A DNA stretch of 55,706 nucleotides from Desulfurococcaceae archaeon UBA285 (GCA_002495025.1 DADP01000026.1:1-55706); one strand, 5' to 3'. Counted from the stretch's first letter, positions 17,366-26,725 are shown. Translations and numbers: made by a program. Notes: a model not told the origin generated them from the letters alone.

Positions 17366-18133
17366 ATGCCAGCAGTATTTGTGGTATTCGTCGGGCCAGC
17401 TGGATCCGGCAAGAGCACGCTTGTAGCTTCTTACTCCTCATGGGCCCGTAAAAACCTATTATTAAGAGTAGCACCTGTAAACCTAGACCCAGGCGCGGAA
17501 GAAGTAAAGTATAAACCAGTATTCGATATTAGAAACTACTTTACACTTAGAGATATAATGGAGAAGTATGGGCTGGGACCAAACGGCGCATTTATTAAAG
17601 CATCAGAGTTGATAGCCGAGAAGCTAGACGAGGTATTTAGTCAACCACCTTTTTCCAACCCGGATAAATGGGATTTAGTACTCGCCGACACACCTGGACA
17701 AATGGAGGCATTTCTATTCAGGCCTTCAAGCAGTGTTTTTCTTGATTCACTGAGAAAACTAGGTAATACAGTTGTAGCCTATGTTATAGATGCATCTGCT
17801 GTTGCAAGAGTAAGTGATGCTGTATTCCTGTGGTTTCTATATGTATTAATACAGGTAAAAACAGGGTTGATATCAGTCCCCGTTATAAACAAGAGCGATA
17901 TAGCTGTTAATCCACGACTACTCAAACTACTCATAGAAAACCCGTCGGCACTAACAAGCGAGGTAGGTAGTGAAGGGTTTGCAGCAGAGATAATACCCGA
18001 TTTAATCCAGATAGCAGAGAAGACAAGGGGGCCTCTGAGGCCCGTTATGGTTTCAGCAGTAAACGAGGAAGACATGGAGAAACTACACGTACTGTTACAT
18101 GAAGCGTTTTGTGCATGTGGAGATCTCACGTAA
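17366..18133 (+). CDS. GPN-loop GTPase (ATP/GTP-binding protein)
   Basis: Walker A GPAGSGKSTLV lies near the N terminus, GLGPNGAF contains the Gly-Pro-Asn triplet around residue 72 that defines the family, LADTPGQMEAF is Walker B/G3, and INKSDIAV is the guanine-specificity NKxD. The length of about 255 matches PAB0955 of Pyrococcus. Eukaryotic relatives assist RNA polymerase assembly; the archaeal role is open. A GTG nine bases upstream is possible, but the ATG has GGGTG at correct spacing. Confidence 0.9.
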   Translation: MPAVFVVFVGPAGSGKSTLVASYSSWARKNLLLRVAPVNLDPGAEEVKYKPVFDIRNYFTLRDIMEKYGLGPNGAFIKASELIAEKLDEVFSQPPFSNPDKWDLVLADTPGQMEAFLFRPSSSVFLDSLRKLGNTVVAYVIDASAVARVSDAVFLWFLYVLIQVKTGLISVPVINKSDIAVNPRLLKLLIENPSALTSEVGSEGFAAEIIPDLIQIAEKTRGPLRPVMVSAVNEEDMEKLHVLLHEAFCACGDLT

Positions 18134-18200
18134 CCCTTTGTTATTTTAAAACACTAATATTATTATAGTGGATACAGGTGTAGACACGGTTTAAACAACG

Positions 18201-19889
18201 GTGCTTAAGGTGGACGTTTATAAACCACGCACAGTGGTCAGCCGTTATTACACAGTGTTATTCAGTCTCCCCAAGTGGCAGGTACTCACAGCAATACTAC
18301 TGGCAATAGGTGTATTAGTTGTATTGTTTATGGGTAGTAGAGCAATACCACTCATATTAAACACCGTGTTCGTCCACCTAGTACTATACGCATACTCTCT
18401 AGTCAACAACTCAACTGTATTCTATAAAGCAAAGAGGAGGATAGGTTTAGCACTAGCAATACTAGTATATACTGCAGTCTACACGGTTTTAACTAGAGAT
18501 CCATGGATACCCATAATCTCGTCTACTACAATGCTTGTTGTCGTAATACTAGGATTGGATGGTACTAGTGGACCCCGGTATATAGTTGCAGTTGCTCCAC
18601 CACTACTAACCCTTTTATCATCCTGGATACTCGGCTACTATAATTATTTGAAACTACTAGTAGGAACTATAGTTGTTTTAACACTAGCATTTATAGACAT
18701 GGCTATCTATGCATTTATGGCTAGGAGGAAAATCAATGGATATCCACTACCAGACCTGGGCACAATGTTTCTTCAAAACTGGCTTGATAGAAAAACAAGT
18801 ATTGAAAAAGCATTTGATGAACTAGGTGAAATACAATACGTTTATCCAAGAATCATGGAGTTTAAAGAGCTATTATTAATCTATACTGATGTCCACTACG
18901 GGCCGTTTTCAAATATAGGTAGTAGTAGACTACCAATACAACTAAGTGAAACCCTGAAGAAACTAGGTTATAGATACATACTAGCACTACATGGACTCGG
19001 CTCACACGATCGAAATATTGCTTCATCTAGACACGTAGAGTTGTTTCTAGATGAAATAGTAGAATCTATTACAAGCAATTCTAGAACACCCATATACTAC
19101 CATGGAGCATTCAAGAAAACACATGCTTCATGGGAGGCGTTGACAATAGTATTCGACAAGCTATCACTAGTATTAATTAGCAGGCCGGGTAAAGGCATAG
19201 ACGACCTACCATACAATCTCCAAGTAGAATACGAATTGAAAACTAGAGAGAGGGGTCTTGGAGACCTGGTATTAATAGATACACACAACTGGGAGCTCGA
19301 GAGAGAATTCGAAGAAAAAGACATATTGGAGTTGAAGCAACTACTAGACGAAGTAGTAGATACAATAGCCGAGTATAAAAAGAAGCCTCCAACACCCATA
19401 CAATACAAATACAAGTGTTTCAAGTCGAGTGCTCCAGGCCTCGTGGAGGGAGAATGTTGTATTCTCTGTATGAAAGGAGGGGGTAGAGAGAGTGTTTGCA
19501 TCCTATACATGAGGGGTAACAACGCGAAACCAGGATTAAGAGACATGTTGATCGAGAAGCTTAGACCTCTAGGTGTGGATTACTACGAGGTATTAACAAA
19601 CGATGAACACACAGAGACTGGTACGAGGGCTAGAATAACCTATATCCCAGTCCACGAGAGTAGCCAACTACTCGGAGACATCGAGAAAGCGAGCTTCGAG
19701 TTGAGTAGAGAGGAGTGGATACAAAACGCGTTTCTATACACTACGCGATTAGAGTTAAAACTCATGGGTAGCGGTATTGATGCTATCAAGAAACAATTAG
19801 CATCTAGTTTAAAAGAATCAAGTATTCTCTTACTCCTCTATGTATTTGCTACACCCATACTCTTATATCTCGCTATAAGCATACTCTAG
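18201..19889 (+). CDS. DUF2070 family archaeal membrane protein
   Basis: This is a 562-residue protein. The first 190 residues carry about six transmembrane helices; a large soluble domain follows, and one helix closes the C terminus (SILLLLYVFATPILLYLAIS). The soluble domain has LIYTDVHYGPFSN, GSSRLPIQLSETL, ALHGLGSHDRN, and a later THNWELE, giving conserved His and Asp residues that could bind metal, which is characteristic of DUF2070. The family is archaeal and uncharacterised. The start is a GTG with weak ribosome site. Confidence 0.85.
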   Translation: MLKVDVYKPRTVVSRYYTVLFSLPKWQVLTAILLAIGVLVVLFMGSRAIPLILNTVFVHLVLYAYSLVNNSTVFYKAKRRIGLALAILVYTAVYTVLTRDPWIPIISSTTMLVVVILGLDGTSGPRYIVAVAPPLLTLLSSWILGYYNYLKLLVGTIVVLTLAFIDMAIYAFMARRKINGYPLPDLGTMFLQNWLDRKTSIEKAFDELGEIQYVYPRIMEFKELLLIYTDVHYGPFSNIGSSRLPIQLSETLKKLGYRYILALHGLGSHDRNIASSRHVELFLDEIVESITSNSRTPIYYHGAFKKTHASWEALTIVFDKLSLVLISRPGKGIDDLPYNLQVEYELKTRERGLGDLVLIDTHNWELEREFEEKDILELKQLLDEVVDTIAEYKKKPPTPIQYKYKCFKSSAPGLVEGECCILCMKGGGRESVCILYMRGNNAKPGLRDMLIEKLRPLGVDYYEVLTNDEHTETGTRARITYIPVHESSQLLGDIEKASFELSREEWIQNAFLYTTRLELKLMGSGIDAIKKQLASSLKESSILLLLYVFATPILLYLAISIL

Positions 19890-20000
19890 AATTGTCTAGA
19901 ATCTCATAGTCAATACTCTCACTCTAGGGCTATTTAAGGAACCGGTATGTAGTATAAATGAGTATAAAAAGGTTTAGAATTACTTGGTTTCTCCGTAATC

Positions 20001-20527
20001 CTATAATGAAGCATTATCGAGGCCGCCGAATCCGCGAGCTCTCACTTCTTCTACGCATCCATTACTATAGTAGATTTCAAACACTATCTCTAGGAAAACT
20101 GAGCGATCACGAGACAATAGTATTCCGTCTTTGAGTAAGTCTAGACCATTCTTATTGAGTGTTATTACAATGCTCGGCTCTTTATAAAATTCATCAAGGT
20201 TAATGACGAATTCTCCGCTCTCATTTCTAAGTCTCCACACAAGTATTCTGACACGTGTGATTTCATCTACGTGGGAAGTATAGAAAATTATTGGTATCAA
20301 TCTAATACCGTTTTCAACATCCTCTCTTTTTACAGCCTGCGTCACTATCCTATAAGTATTTGTCTTATTCGTTGATATAATTGCAGTTACAGTCGTTGTC
20401 TCGGTCGCGATACTTACTGCTGGTTTGTTGGGCGACATAGACAAATTGATATAGGCGAGTATAATCATAGATGTTAGTTTACTGTAAATAATAGAATTAC
20501 GAGACCTAAACGTCTTGTATTCGTCAT
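20001..20527 (-). pseudogene. Exported protein of unknown function, split by a frameshift in its signal/anchor
   Basis: The intact downstream frame (155 residues from an ATG at 20468) lacks a proper export signal. An upstream ATG at 20527 has GGTAGGACGG just before it and a TATA box (GTATAAATTTA) about 35-40 bases away; it encodes RRLGLVILLFTVN and then stops. Adding one base in the GTAAAC run at about 20478 joins this to the downstream frame and yields one continuous hydrophobic helix followed by a beta-rich domain. The gene therefore looks frameshifted, or the base is a sequencing error. No family recognised. Confidence 0.55.
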
Positions 20528-20605
20528 GCCGTCCTACCTTTAATATCTTTCAAAAATTAGGTTAATAAATTTATACATTTAATTCTTTAACTTAAAGTGT
20601 TATTA

Positions 20606-21511
20606 CTAGATGTAATCTAAATAGAGGCCCCAATCTACGCTCACAGTGGATTTTATACTAGTTAACTCTACTAGTTTATTCTTGAACTCTATTGATATGT
20701 CTTCGCAGTTATCTCTACACAATAGTGTTACTTCTGGTTCGTCGATCACCCTGGTATACAATACCACAACTCTTGAATCAAATCTGCTATCTAGGACGTG
20801 TGCTAGTTCTACGAGTAGCTCTTTGTAGCTGGGTTCTTGGATTTCAATGTAGTTTAAAACAATGTTTCTTGTTTCTACTCTGTGGATGTGTAGTAGGGCT
20901 TTTAACAACTCGTTTTTTAAATCTACGTCTTCTCTATTGATGACACTATTTAATTCAATTGTAAACTGCAGGACTTTTGAGGCATGTCTATATGCTACAG
21001 GGTCGAGTGATTGTATTTCTCTCATTGTTTTAATGTATTTTACTAAGAGGGGTTTATCTACGTGGTTTAATAGTGTTTCAAAGTCTTCTAGTAGCTGGAA
21101 CTGCCACTTGTTCTCTACTGCGCTAGGTATAATACTCCTCACAGTAGATATTGCTCTATACAAGTCCAGCCCAGTGTATAAGAGGTAGCTGGTTGTCACC
21201 TGACCGCTCCGTCCTATACCACCATAGCAGTGTACTAGTACCCGGCCACCCTTACTCAATACTTCATCTATAAATACACTTGCATTTAGTAGGTCTAGTA
21301 GTTCTACTGGGTGGAAGTCCGGCGTTGGAATATGTAGTACTTTCAAGCCGTGTTCAACTAGTTTATCAATATATAGTGGGTGGTGTTCACTAGGCATTGT
21401 TAAAACTACTACCGCGTCGAATAAACCCGCTATTTTCTCTACATCACTGGGTCTTGGTAGAGGAGACTGTGCCAGCTTCCCTGGTATAATCCACTTATAC
21501 ACGGAGAACAC
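20606..21511 (-). CDS. Dual-specificity/tyrosine protein phosphatase
   Basis: The signature HCYGGIGRSG supplies the catalytic Cys95 and Arg101 (CX5R). TPDFHP at about residue 63-68 gives the likely general acid Asp65. The PTP domain takes about the first 160 residues; a 140-residue helical C-terminal domain without recognised motif follows, making this longer than the usual archaeal 150-residue phosphatase. Start is a GTG with GAGGTG; the upstream gene stops two bases before it, so the pair is cotranslated. Confidence 0.8.
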   Translation of the reverse strand: MFSVYKWIIPGKLAQSPLPRPSDVEKIAGLFDAVVVLTMPSEHHPLYIDKLVEHGLKVLHIPTPDFHPVELLDLLNASVFIDEVLSKGGRVLVHCYGGIGRSGQVTTSYLLYTGLDLYRAISTVRSIIPSAVENKWQFQLLEDFETLLNHVDKPLLVKYIKTMREIQSLDPVAYRHASKVLQFTIELNSVINREDVDLKNELLKALLHIHRVETRNIVLNYIEIQEPSYKELLVELAHVLDSRFDSRVVVLYTRVIDEPEVTLLCRDNCEDISIEFKNKLVELTSIKSTVSVDWGLYLDYI

Positions 21512-21513
21512 CT

Positions 21514-22017
21514 CTAGTAGACAACTATTATTTTATCCCCGCCTTTTCTCTTAATACTCTTTAATAATTTAACTGCTCTTCTACGGGCAGGAGTACCATA
21601 GTATGCTTCTCGTCTATCCCGAGCTGGACGGCCCGTGACGTAGTCGTATAATACTACACCAGACAATGTAACACCGAGAGAAGAAATCTTCTTCCTGATT
21701 TCTTCGAGGTCTCTTACAATACTATCTATATCTATAGGATAAGGTATTTCAACGACTACTTCTTCAGTGCCCCTCTCTCTATCTAATCCATAAACCACTA
21801 CTCCACGGTGTTTTCTAACAAACTCTTCGACGAGATTAGTTAGTTCACCAGTAATCAAGTTAGGTTTGTATGGATCCAATCCTTTTTCTTCAACATACTC
21901 TCCAAATCTATCCAGGTCTAGTATAATCACTAATCCAGGAGCAAACAACTTGTCAGATTGAGCATTGAGCTCTTCATTCCCAGTTGTGGTCAAAGTGGCT
22001 GCCCGCTTCATCATCAA
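21514..22017 (-). CDS. Conserved protein with possible palm/nucleotidyl-cyclase-like fold
   Basis: This is a 167-residue soluble protein. LVIILDLDRFGEYVEEKG resembles the first strand and metal-binding Asp of GGDEF/Cas10-type palm domains or GTP cyclohydrolase III; VVVYGLDRERGTEEVVVEIP is a second conserved segment in the place of the 'GGD' hairpin, and SLGVTLSGVVLYDYVTG fits a later strand. The characteristic GGDEF is absent, so catalysis is unproven. It is the upstream partner of the phosphatase. A TATA box CTCTATAAG about 30 bases from the ATG suggests a leaderless transcript. Confidence 0.5.
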   Translation of the reverse strand: MMMKRAATLTTTGNEELNAQSDKLFAPGLVIILDLDRFGEYVEEKGLDPYKPNLITGELTNLVEEFVRKHRGVVVYGLDRERGTEEVVVEIPYPIDIDSIVRDLEEIRKKISSLGVTLSGVVLYDYVTGRPARDRREAYYGTPARRRAVKLLKSIKRKGGDKIIVVY

Positions 22018-22204
22018 TAAAAAGAATACTTCTTATAGAGTATTATATCTTACCAGTTCACTGGATTTCAAGGAGTTATCAGTGAGGATTGTAGATTCCG
22101 GGTTGATTTAATTGTATGATTGATTAGTGGAAGAATAGTACAAATCGGTAAAAACATAGTGTTTAAAAAGAAGTGTGTATTTACCAGTTTGAAACTAGAG
22201 CATG

Positions 22205-22807
22205 CTATTCTAGTTCTTCCTCTTCTTCTCTGGGTCCCACGATGCAACCTGTTTTATAGAGTTTCTCGGCTATTCTATTTACTGCTAGTTCAACTTCTGC
22301 TTCTTCTTTTGCACCAGTTATAACCATTTTTCCACTACTAAAGATTAATAGGACTACGCGTGGATCCCGCATTCTATGTATTAATCCGGGGAATTGTTCT
22401 GGTTCATACATACAGTCTTCTAGGTAGTATGCTGCTTTCTCCAGGTTTACATATGCGTGTAGGTCTCCACCTGCAACAATGTTTTGTACTTGAACGCGTG
22501 GTTTTCCATGTACCCCAGAACCGTATTTACTCAGTATTCTATCTATTGTTCTAATAATTCTCTTAACTGCCTCTATTAATTGACTAATGCTCTTTGTCCC
22601 AGTTACAACCATTTTACCAGATCTAAATATAAGCGCTGTAGCCCTTGGCTTGTCGAGGCGGAATATAATTCCTGGAAACTGTTCTGGTTTATATACGTGA
22701 TTGGGTAGTTCTGCTTCGAGTGCGTCAATATCTATGTCTTGATCTAGGATAACAGTTGCAACAATATTCTCTATTCTAAAAGTTGGACGCGGCAATCCAG
22801 CAACCAT
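22205..22807 (-). CDS. tbp: TATA-box-binding protein
   Basis: This is a 200-residue protein made of two direct repeats of the TBP saddle: VENIVATVILDQ-like first strand IENIVATVIL with YKPEQFPGIIFRL and SGKMVVTGTK in repeat one, then VQNIVAGGDL, YEPEQFPGLIHRM and SGKMVITGAK in repeat two. The acidic tail EEEEELE is common in archaeal TBPs. It nucleates basal transcription with TFB. The ATG follows GGGGTGGAAG, and TATA words (TTTATATAA) occur upstream. Confidence 0.97.
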   Translation of the reverse strand: MVAGLPRPTFRIENIVATVILDQDIDIDALEAELPNHVYKPEQFPGIIFRLDKPRATALIFRSGKMVVTGTKSISQLIEAVKRIIRTIDRILSKYGSGVHGKPRVQVQNIVAGGDLHAYVNLEKAAYYLEDCMYEPEQFPGLIHRMRDPRVVLLIFSSGKMVITGAKEEAEVELAVNRIAEKLYKTGCIVGPREEEEELE

Positions 22808-22909
22808 TTCGCTTCCACCCCTTTAAAAAGCAATTTAAACTCTTATATAAAGGGTTTATAAATCTATAGGCTGGTAAGTCATTAATACATAATTCATTTT
22901 CAACAATGT

Positions 22910-22927
22910 TTTTTCACGTGTGAAAAA
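22910..22927. terminator. Palindrome directly after htpX, probable terminator
   Basis: TTTTTCAC and GTGAAAAA are perfect arms separated by two bases, adjoining the htpX stop codon. A hairpin with a T-run on the minus strand fits transcription termination before tbp; a protein-binding site is the alternative. Confidence 0.4.
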
Positions 22928-24046
22928 CTAGCTGGTTGGCATGTCGAGGAATCTTATTCTCTTTGGTATTGCTGGGTGTGTTGAAAAGAACTCGTTTATA
23001 TCGTTTACTTCTACTCTCTTTAGTTTTTCAACGATTTCATCTATATCTATGTCTCTAAAGTTGATTCCAGAGGGGTATCTACGATAGAATGGGTTAGCGT
23101 ATGCTTCTGTAAATGCGTATATAAAGAGTGCTTTTAGCTTACTGTTAGCTATTGCTTCTCTAGCTATATCTACACTATTATAGTAGAGGTGGAGTCTAGC
23201 TAGTGCTCTCTGCATTGCTCTTCTTCCAGCTGCTTGTGCTCCACTGGTATCGGCATAGTATTCTCTCAGTCTACTAAATGCGAGTACAAGGACTTGTACA
23301 ATGAAACTCGCTATGACGGCTATTATACCCGCGAGGACTAGTATAAATCCACCATTTCCCTCTCTCCTTCTATCTGAATAAACTGTTCTAGCATACCCAC
23401 TAATAAACCCGAGTCTAATCAATGTAACACCGAGGAAGTATAGTACGCTTGGAATCAACCCCATAAACAACATTACAGCGTTGTCTCTGTGTTTGTGGTG
23501 TCCCAGCTCGTGGCCTATAACGGCTTCCAGTTCTTCTCTACTCATTAATTCGAGGAGTGTATTGGAGACTGCTACATATCTACCAAACAATATGTTTCCA
23601 TATGCGAAGGCGTTTGGTGGGCCATGGACTATCATTGCTTTTGGAGGCCTTGTAAATCCTAGTCTCATTGCAACACTGTTTACTATTTCTTGTAGCTGGG
23701 GACTTGGCTTTGCATTATACATTAAGTTTATTGTAACCGGCGAGATTAGATATGATATAATGTTCATTATGAGCACGAAGATCAATATTGACGCAATAAA
23801 TCCCGACGTGACTTCTCCACCAAGCAATCCTCCAATTAAGTATGCTGTTAATCCAACTCCAGCAAGACCAGAAATCACTACTAGTAAGCCAATAATCAAC
23901 ATTGAAGTTTGAAGAGTAAATCTACCTGCAAACTTCCTTGCAACTCTAGGTGCTATAATACTAGCTGTAATCATGAGTACTATAAAACCCAATATGTATG
24001 CAATGAATAGTGAAATAGCTGTAAATGGATCATAAAACAACCACAC
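22928..24046 (-). CDS. htpX: HtpX-like membrane zinc metalloprotease (peptidase M48)
   Basis: HELGH at residues 179-183 binds zinc, and REYYADTSGA (about 270-280) supplies the third ligand Glu. Two helices precede the catalytic domain and two more follow it, the usual HtpX topology. The C terminus ends STHPAIPKRIRFL, also typical. HtpX degrades misfolded membrane proteins. The GTG start has GGTGGTG upstream. It follows the membrane Lon-like gene by 62 bases and likely shares its operon. Confidence 0.9.
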   Translation of the reverse strand: MWLFYDPFTAISLFIAYILGFIVLMITASIIAPRVARKFAGRFTLQTSMLIIGLLVVISGLAGVGLTAYLIGGLLGGEVTSGFIASILIFVLIMNIISYLISPVTINLMYNAKPSPQLQEIVNSVAMRLGFTRPPKAMIVHGPPNAFAYGNILFGRYVAVSNTLLELMSREELEAVIGHELGHHKHRDNAVMLFMGLIPSVLYFLGVTLIRLGFISGYARTVYSDRRREGNGGFILVLAGIIAVIASFIVQVLVLAFSRLREYYADTSGAQAAGRRAMQRALARLHLYYNSVDIAREAIANSKLKALFIYAFTEAYANPFYRRYPSGINFRDIDIDEIVEKLKRVEVNDINEFFSTHPAIPKRIRFLDMPTS

Positions 24047-24108
24047 TAATACACCACCATGGATACTACTTATCTAATTGGAGGTATTTATGTTAACACC
24101 TTTTAAAA

Positions 24109-26016
24109 CTAAGTTCCCGATTTACTCACTACGTGTTCTCTCAAGATATATATGATAATAATGAAGACGCTTATAATAAGTGCTAGTTGTATAATTGGTA
24201 GAATCCAAGAGTATTCCTTATCGAGACTCGATGTGTTATTAAATGGAGTTGGTGTATTAATAACTGTAGTGGTAGATGTGGTTTCTTGGCTTTTTACTTC
24301 TACTATCTCAAACACAATGGATTTTTGAATACATAGTGTTCTCAGTAATTCCAGTGTTCCTATAACAACTAGAAGTGTTTTAACCGCTGTACTATTATCT
24401 CCTATGTCAATGGCTTCTCTATACAACCTTGTATAGAAGGATAATACTCCACTGTTTGTATTTAAATTACTGGAATAGAAAGCTTCTAGTGGAACTAGTT
24501 TTTCTAGAAGTTGATTTAAATCATTAATTGCTTGGTGTATTTCTAGTGAAACACCTGCTAGTGTAAATATACTAGCTACTATTACAGCTGGTTTACTATT
24601 CAAATATGCATAATTCAATACTTCAATATAATCTGAGACATGGTCTTCAATATAACTACTTGTACTTGTTTCTTCTAGTATTCTATTTCCATATGTATAC
24701 ACTGCTAATATGTGTGAGTAGATCTCTGTATACGTAGTTTGAGTACAATTGAATACTATATCACTCCCTGTAATAGACCCTACTAGTCGTATATATTCTA
24801 GGTAAGCAATACTGTCTCCTACATAGTCTATAATAGTGGTTGTATCAGTGGAATTAACTGCTTTTAAATAGTTTAACCACGCCATGTATACATAGAATTG
24901 AATAAAACTATCCTGGAGAGAACACTCCACTCTCTCATATTTTTCAATGTATTCTTCAAGGGTTTTATTTACATCTCCTAGTATTCTATTAATGTTTTCT
25001 CCACTTCCAACACGTAGAAGCCAGTAGAGTTTAAGGGAATAGGTGTATAATTCAATAGCCTTGCTTACAGTGTACACGGGGTGTGATCCAACTAGTTCTT
25101 CCAAGTTGTCTAGTGAGCTATTTACGTTTCTAAGATAGTTTTGGAATTGCATACCGTATAATCCAAGACTACGAGTTAGAATTGTAGCATTTTCTACAAC
25201 TTCCCTGGTTTTACCAATATATTCTCTTGCTAAAACTATTAATTCACTAGTATTTTCTATTTCACTATGCATAGTAGTTTGAATATTGAATTTTAAACCA
25301 GTAAAGTATTCTAGTGCTTCAAGAATATTTGATACTTCATATACAGATACATTAAGTGTTTTTCCATATTCTACTAAGTCTATACTTTCATATCTTACTC
25401 TTCCAATTACAAGAGGCCCTCTTCTCTCTTCGACGTAGACTGGATAGGAATAAATCCTCTGACCACTTGGAATTAAGAATACTTTGAATCCAGCTGAGGT
25501 AGCTGCTTCGAGTTTTTCTTTCAATCCACCTACAGGTCCAATAGTTCCATCGGGGTTTATCATACCAGTCATTGTTATATTGGGGAGTATAGTTGTATTC
25601 AATAATAGTGCTGTAAATCCAACCGTTATTAATCCACCAGCACTCGGCCCTCCAATTAATGGAACACTTGATTCTATTAAGACGTAGTAGTCGTATTCTT
25701 CATAGTCTACTCCAGCTATTATAGATGCTATAAATGCTGCAACACGTGCAGCACCCTGAGTTTCAACTTCGGAGTATGGAAGAGATGAGAAGAAGAGTCT
25801 TCCACTACCTGGATAAGCCACGACTAGTTGAATCTTAGTTAATACTCCTCCACCCCCACTGGATACAGCTGGAGCGTATACAATGAGAGACCTTGTTTCT
25901 TTATACTCAAATAACTCAGTTATAACAAGAGAACTGTGTAATACTAGTAGAGTAAGCATGAATAACACGGCGAGACCAGGTTTTAATCTATACTTACCAA
26001 TCTCCAAGTCTACCAC
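24109..26016 (-). CDS. Membrane-anchored Lon-like serine protease without ATPase domain (COG1750-type)
   Basis: This is a 635-residue protein. A signal anchor lies at residues 14-34, then an S16 Lon protease domain: the nucleophile Ser125 in GGPSAGG and the base Lys166 in PVGGLKEKLEAA form the Lon Ser-Lys dyad with almost normal spacing. There is no AAA module. A helical stalk of about 350 residues follows, then a Ser/Thr-rich stretch and a C-terminal helix (SWILPIIQLALIISVFIIIIY). The topology puts the protease outside the cytoplasm. Starts at GTG (26016) or TTG (26007) are both feasible. It sits between a 34-codon membrane peptide gene and htpX. Confidence 0.8.
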   Translation of the reverse strand: MVDLEIGKYRLKPGLAVLFMLTLLVLHSSLVITELFEYKETRSLIVYAPAVSSGGGGVLTKIQLVVAYPGSGRLFFSSLPYSEVETQGAARVAAFIASIIAGVDYEEYDYYVLIESSVPLIGGPSAGGLITVGFTALLLNTTILPNITMTGMINPDGTIGPVGGLKEKLEAATSAGFKVFLIPSGQRIYSYPVYVEERRGPLVIGRVRYESIDLVEYGKTLNVSVYEVSNILEALEYFTGLKFNIQTTMHSEIENTSELIVLAREYIGKTREVVENATILTRSLGLYGMQFQNYLRNVNSSLDNLEELVGSHPVYTVSKAIELYTYSLKLYWLLRVGSGENINRILGDVNKTLEEYIEKYERVECSLQDSFIQFYVYMAWLNYLKAVNSTDTTTIIDYVGDSIAYLEYIRLVGSITGSDIVFNCTQTTYTEIYSHILAVYTYGNRILEETSTSSYIEDHVSDYIEVLNYAYLNSKPAVIVASIFTLAGVSLEIHQAINDLNQLLEKLVPLEAFYSSNLNTNSGVLSFYTRLYREAIDIGDNSTAVKTLLVVIGTLELLRTLCIQKSIVFEIVEVKSQETTSTTTVINTPTPFNNTSSLDKEYSWILPIIQLALIISVFIIIIYILREHVVSKSGT

Positions 26017-26039
26017 CTATTAAATACTAATATTAAACA

Positions 26040-26144
26040 CTAAATAACTATGTGTTTAATTAAATACTTTGAATACACGGCAATTATTGGTGTAATTAAC
26101 ATTATTGTTATTAATAGAGCTAGTGTTATACTTGCCGCTTTCAT
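26040..26144 (-). CDS. 34-residue single-pass membrane peptide ahead of the Lon-like gene
   Basis: An ATG preceded by AGGTG at nine bases opens a short frame: a positive start (MKAAS), one hydrophobic helix (ITLALLITIMLITPIIAVY) and a basic tail (SKYLIKHIVI). It ends 24 bases before the protease start, so the two should be cotranscribed. Possible roles are a regulator or adaptor of the protease, or a leader peptide. The size makes chance occurrence possible, but ribosome site, topology and position agree. Confidence 0.5.
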   Translation of the reverse strand: MKAASITLALLITIMLITPIIAVYSKYLIKHIVI

Positions 26145-26203
26145 TTTTTACACCTATTTGTAAAATAAGGGGGTTGTTTAAAATAAGGGATGTAATGGAA
26201 CAA

Positions 26204-26262
26204 TCGTTGAAACAACGAGGTTTTTGTTTCTAATTGTTTCAGATCGTTTCAATTAATTGAAA
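26204..26262. promoter_or_regulatory. Phased GTTTC array with two palindromes upstream of the peptide-Lon-htpX genes
   Basis: TCGTTG-AAA-CAACGA (26204-26218) is a 6-bp hairpin. GTTTC then occurs three times at exactly 10-base spacing (26226, 26236, 26246), and the last copy opens a perfect 16-base palindrome TTTCAATTAATTGAAA. The array lies about 60-120 bases upstream of the first start codon, before TATA-like CTTATTTTAAA words. One-turn phasing suggests cooperative binding of a regulator. Confidence 0.5.
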
Positions 26263-26319
26263 TATCTACTTTTCTTTCCTCAAACGAAAATAACGTGTAT
26301 TAGAGTATTCCTCTATCTT

Positions 26320-26676
26320 TCACTTTCGTATTAAGCCAATAACTACTCCTAAAATAAATCCTGTAGCTATTGGACCTACTAGTAGAGCTGTAAATGATAT
26401 CACTATGTTTTTAATTGTCTCTATTGTAGCACCTAGTTTACCGAGGGTTTCTTTTGATAATCCTTCAATAGACCATATAGAGAGCAGTGAGCCCAAAACC
26501 AGTATTCCAATCATAGCTAATACATACTTGAAGATCTTGGTTGCAATATATCCGAGTGCTACTCCGAGAAGAAACTGTATAACAACTACCATGCTCACAC
26601 TAGGAGTAGATAAAACCTCTGATATTAATTCACCAATAGTTATATTCGACAATTCAACCACCCTTGATATATACAT
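26320..26676 (-). CDS. Small membrane protein, FUN14-like
   Basis: This is a protein of about 110-118 residues with two or three hydrophobic helices. LLGVALGYIATKIFKYVLAM resembles the Gly-rich first helix of FUN14 proteins, and SFTALLVGPIATGFILGVVIGL the last. In archaea the role of FUN14 proteins is unknown. The ATG at 26676 is possible, but AGGGTGG stands before a TTG at 26652, and a TATA box TTATATAAG at about 26695 places transcription start near 26670, favouring the TTG. Confidence 0.5.
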   Translation of the reverse strand: MYISRVVELSNITIGELISEVLSTPSVSMVVVIQFLLGVALGYIATKIFKYVLAMIGILVLGSLLSIWSIEGLSKETLGKLGATIETIKNIVISFTALLVGPIATGFILGVVIGLIRK

Positions 26677-26725
26677 AGTTATTAATTGCTTATATAACCC
26701 ATATAGAAGACAATTCCAAGATCTA

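Noticed and set aside
22060..22140. tRNA-like GATTCCGGGTTGATTT segment
   Set aside because: No acceptor, D or anticodon stems can be built around it.
26200..26265. Repeated GTTTC/GAAAC words considered as a CRISPR array
   Set aside because: The repeat unit is five bases at 10-base spacing, with no spacer-length intervals of 30-45 bases and no cas genes.
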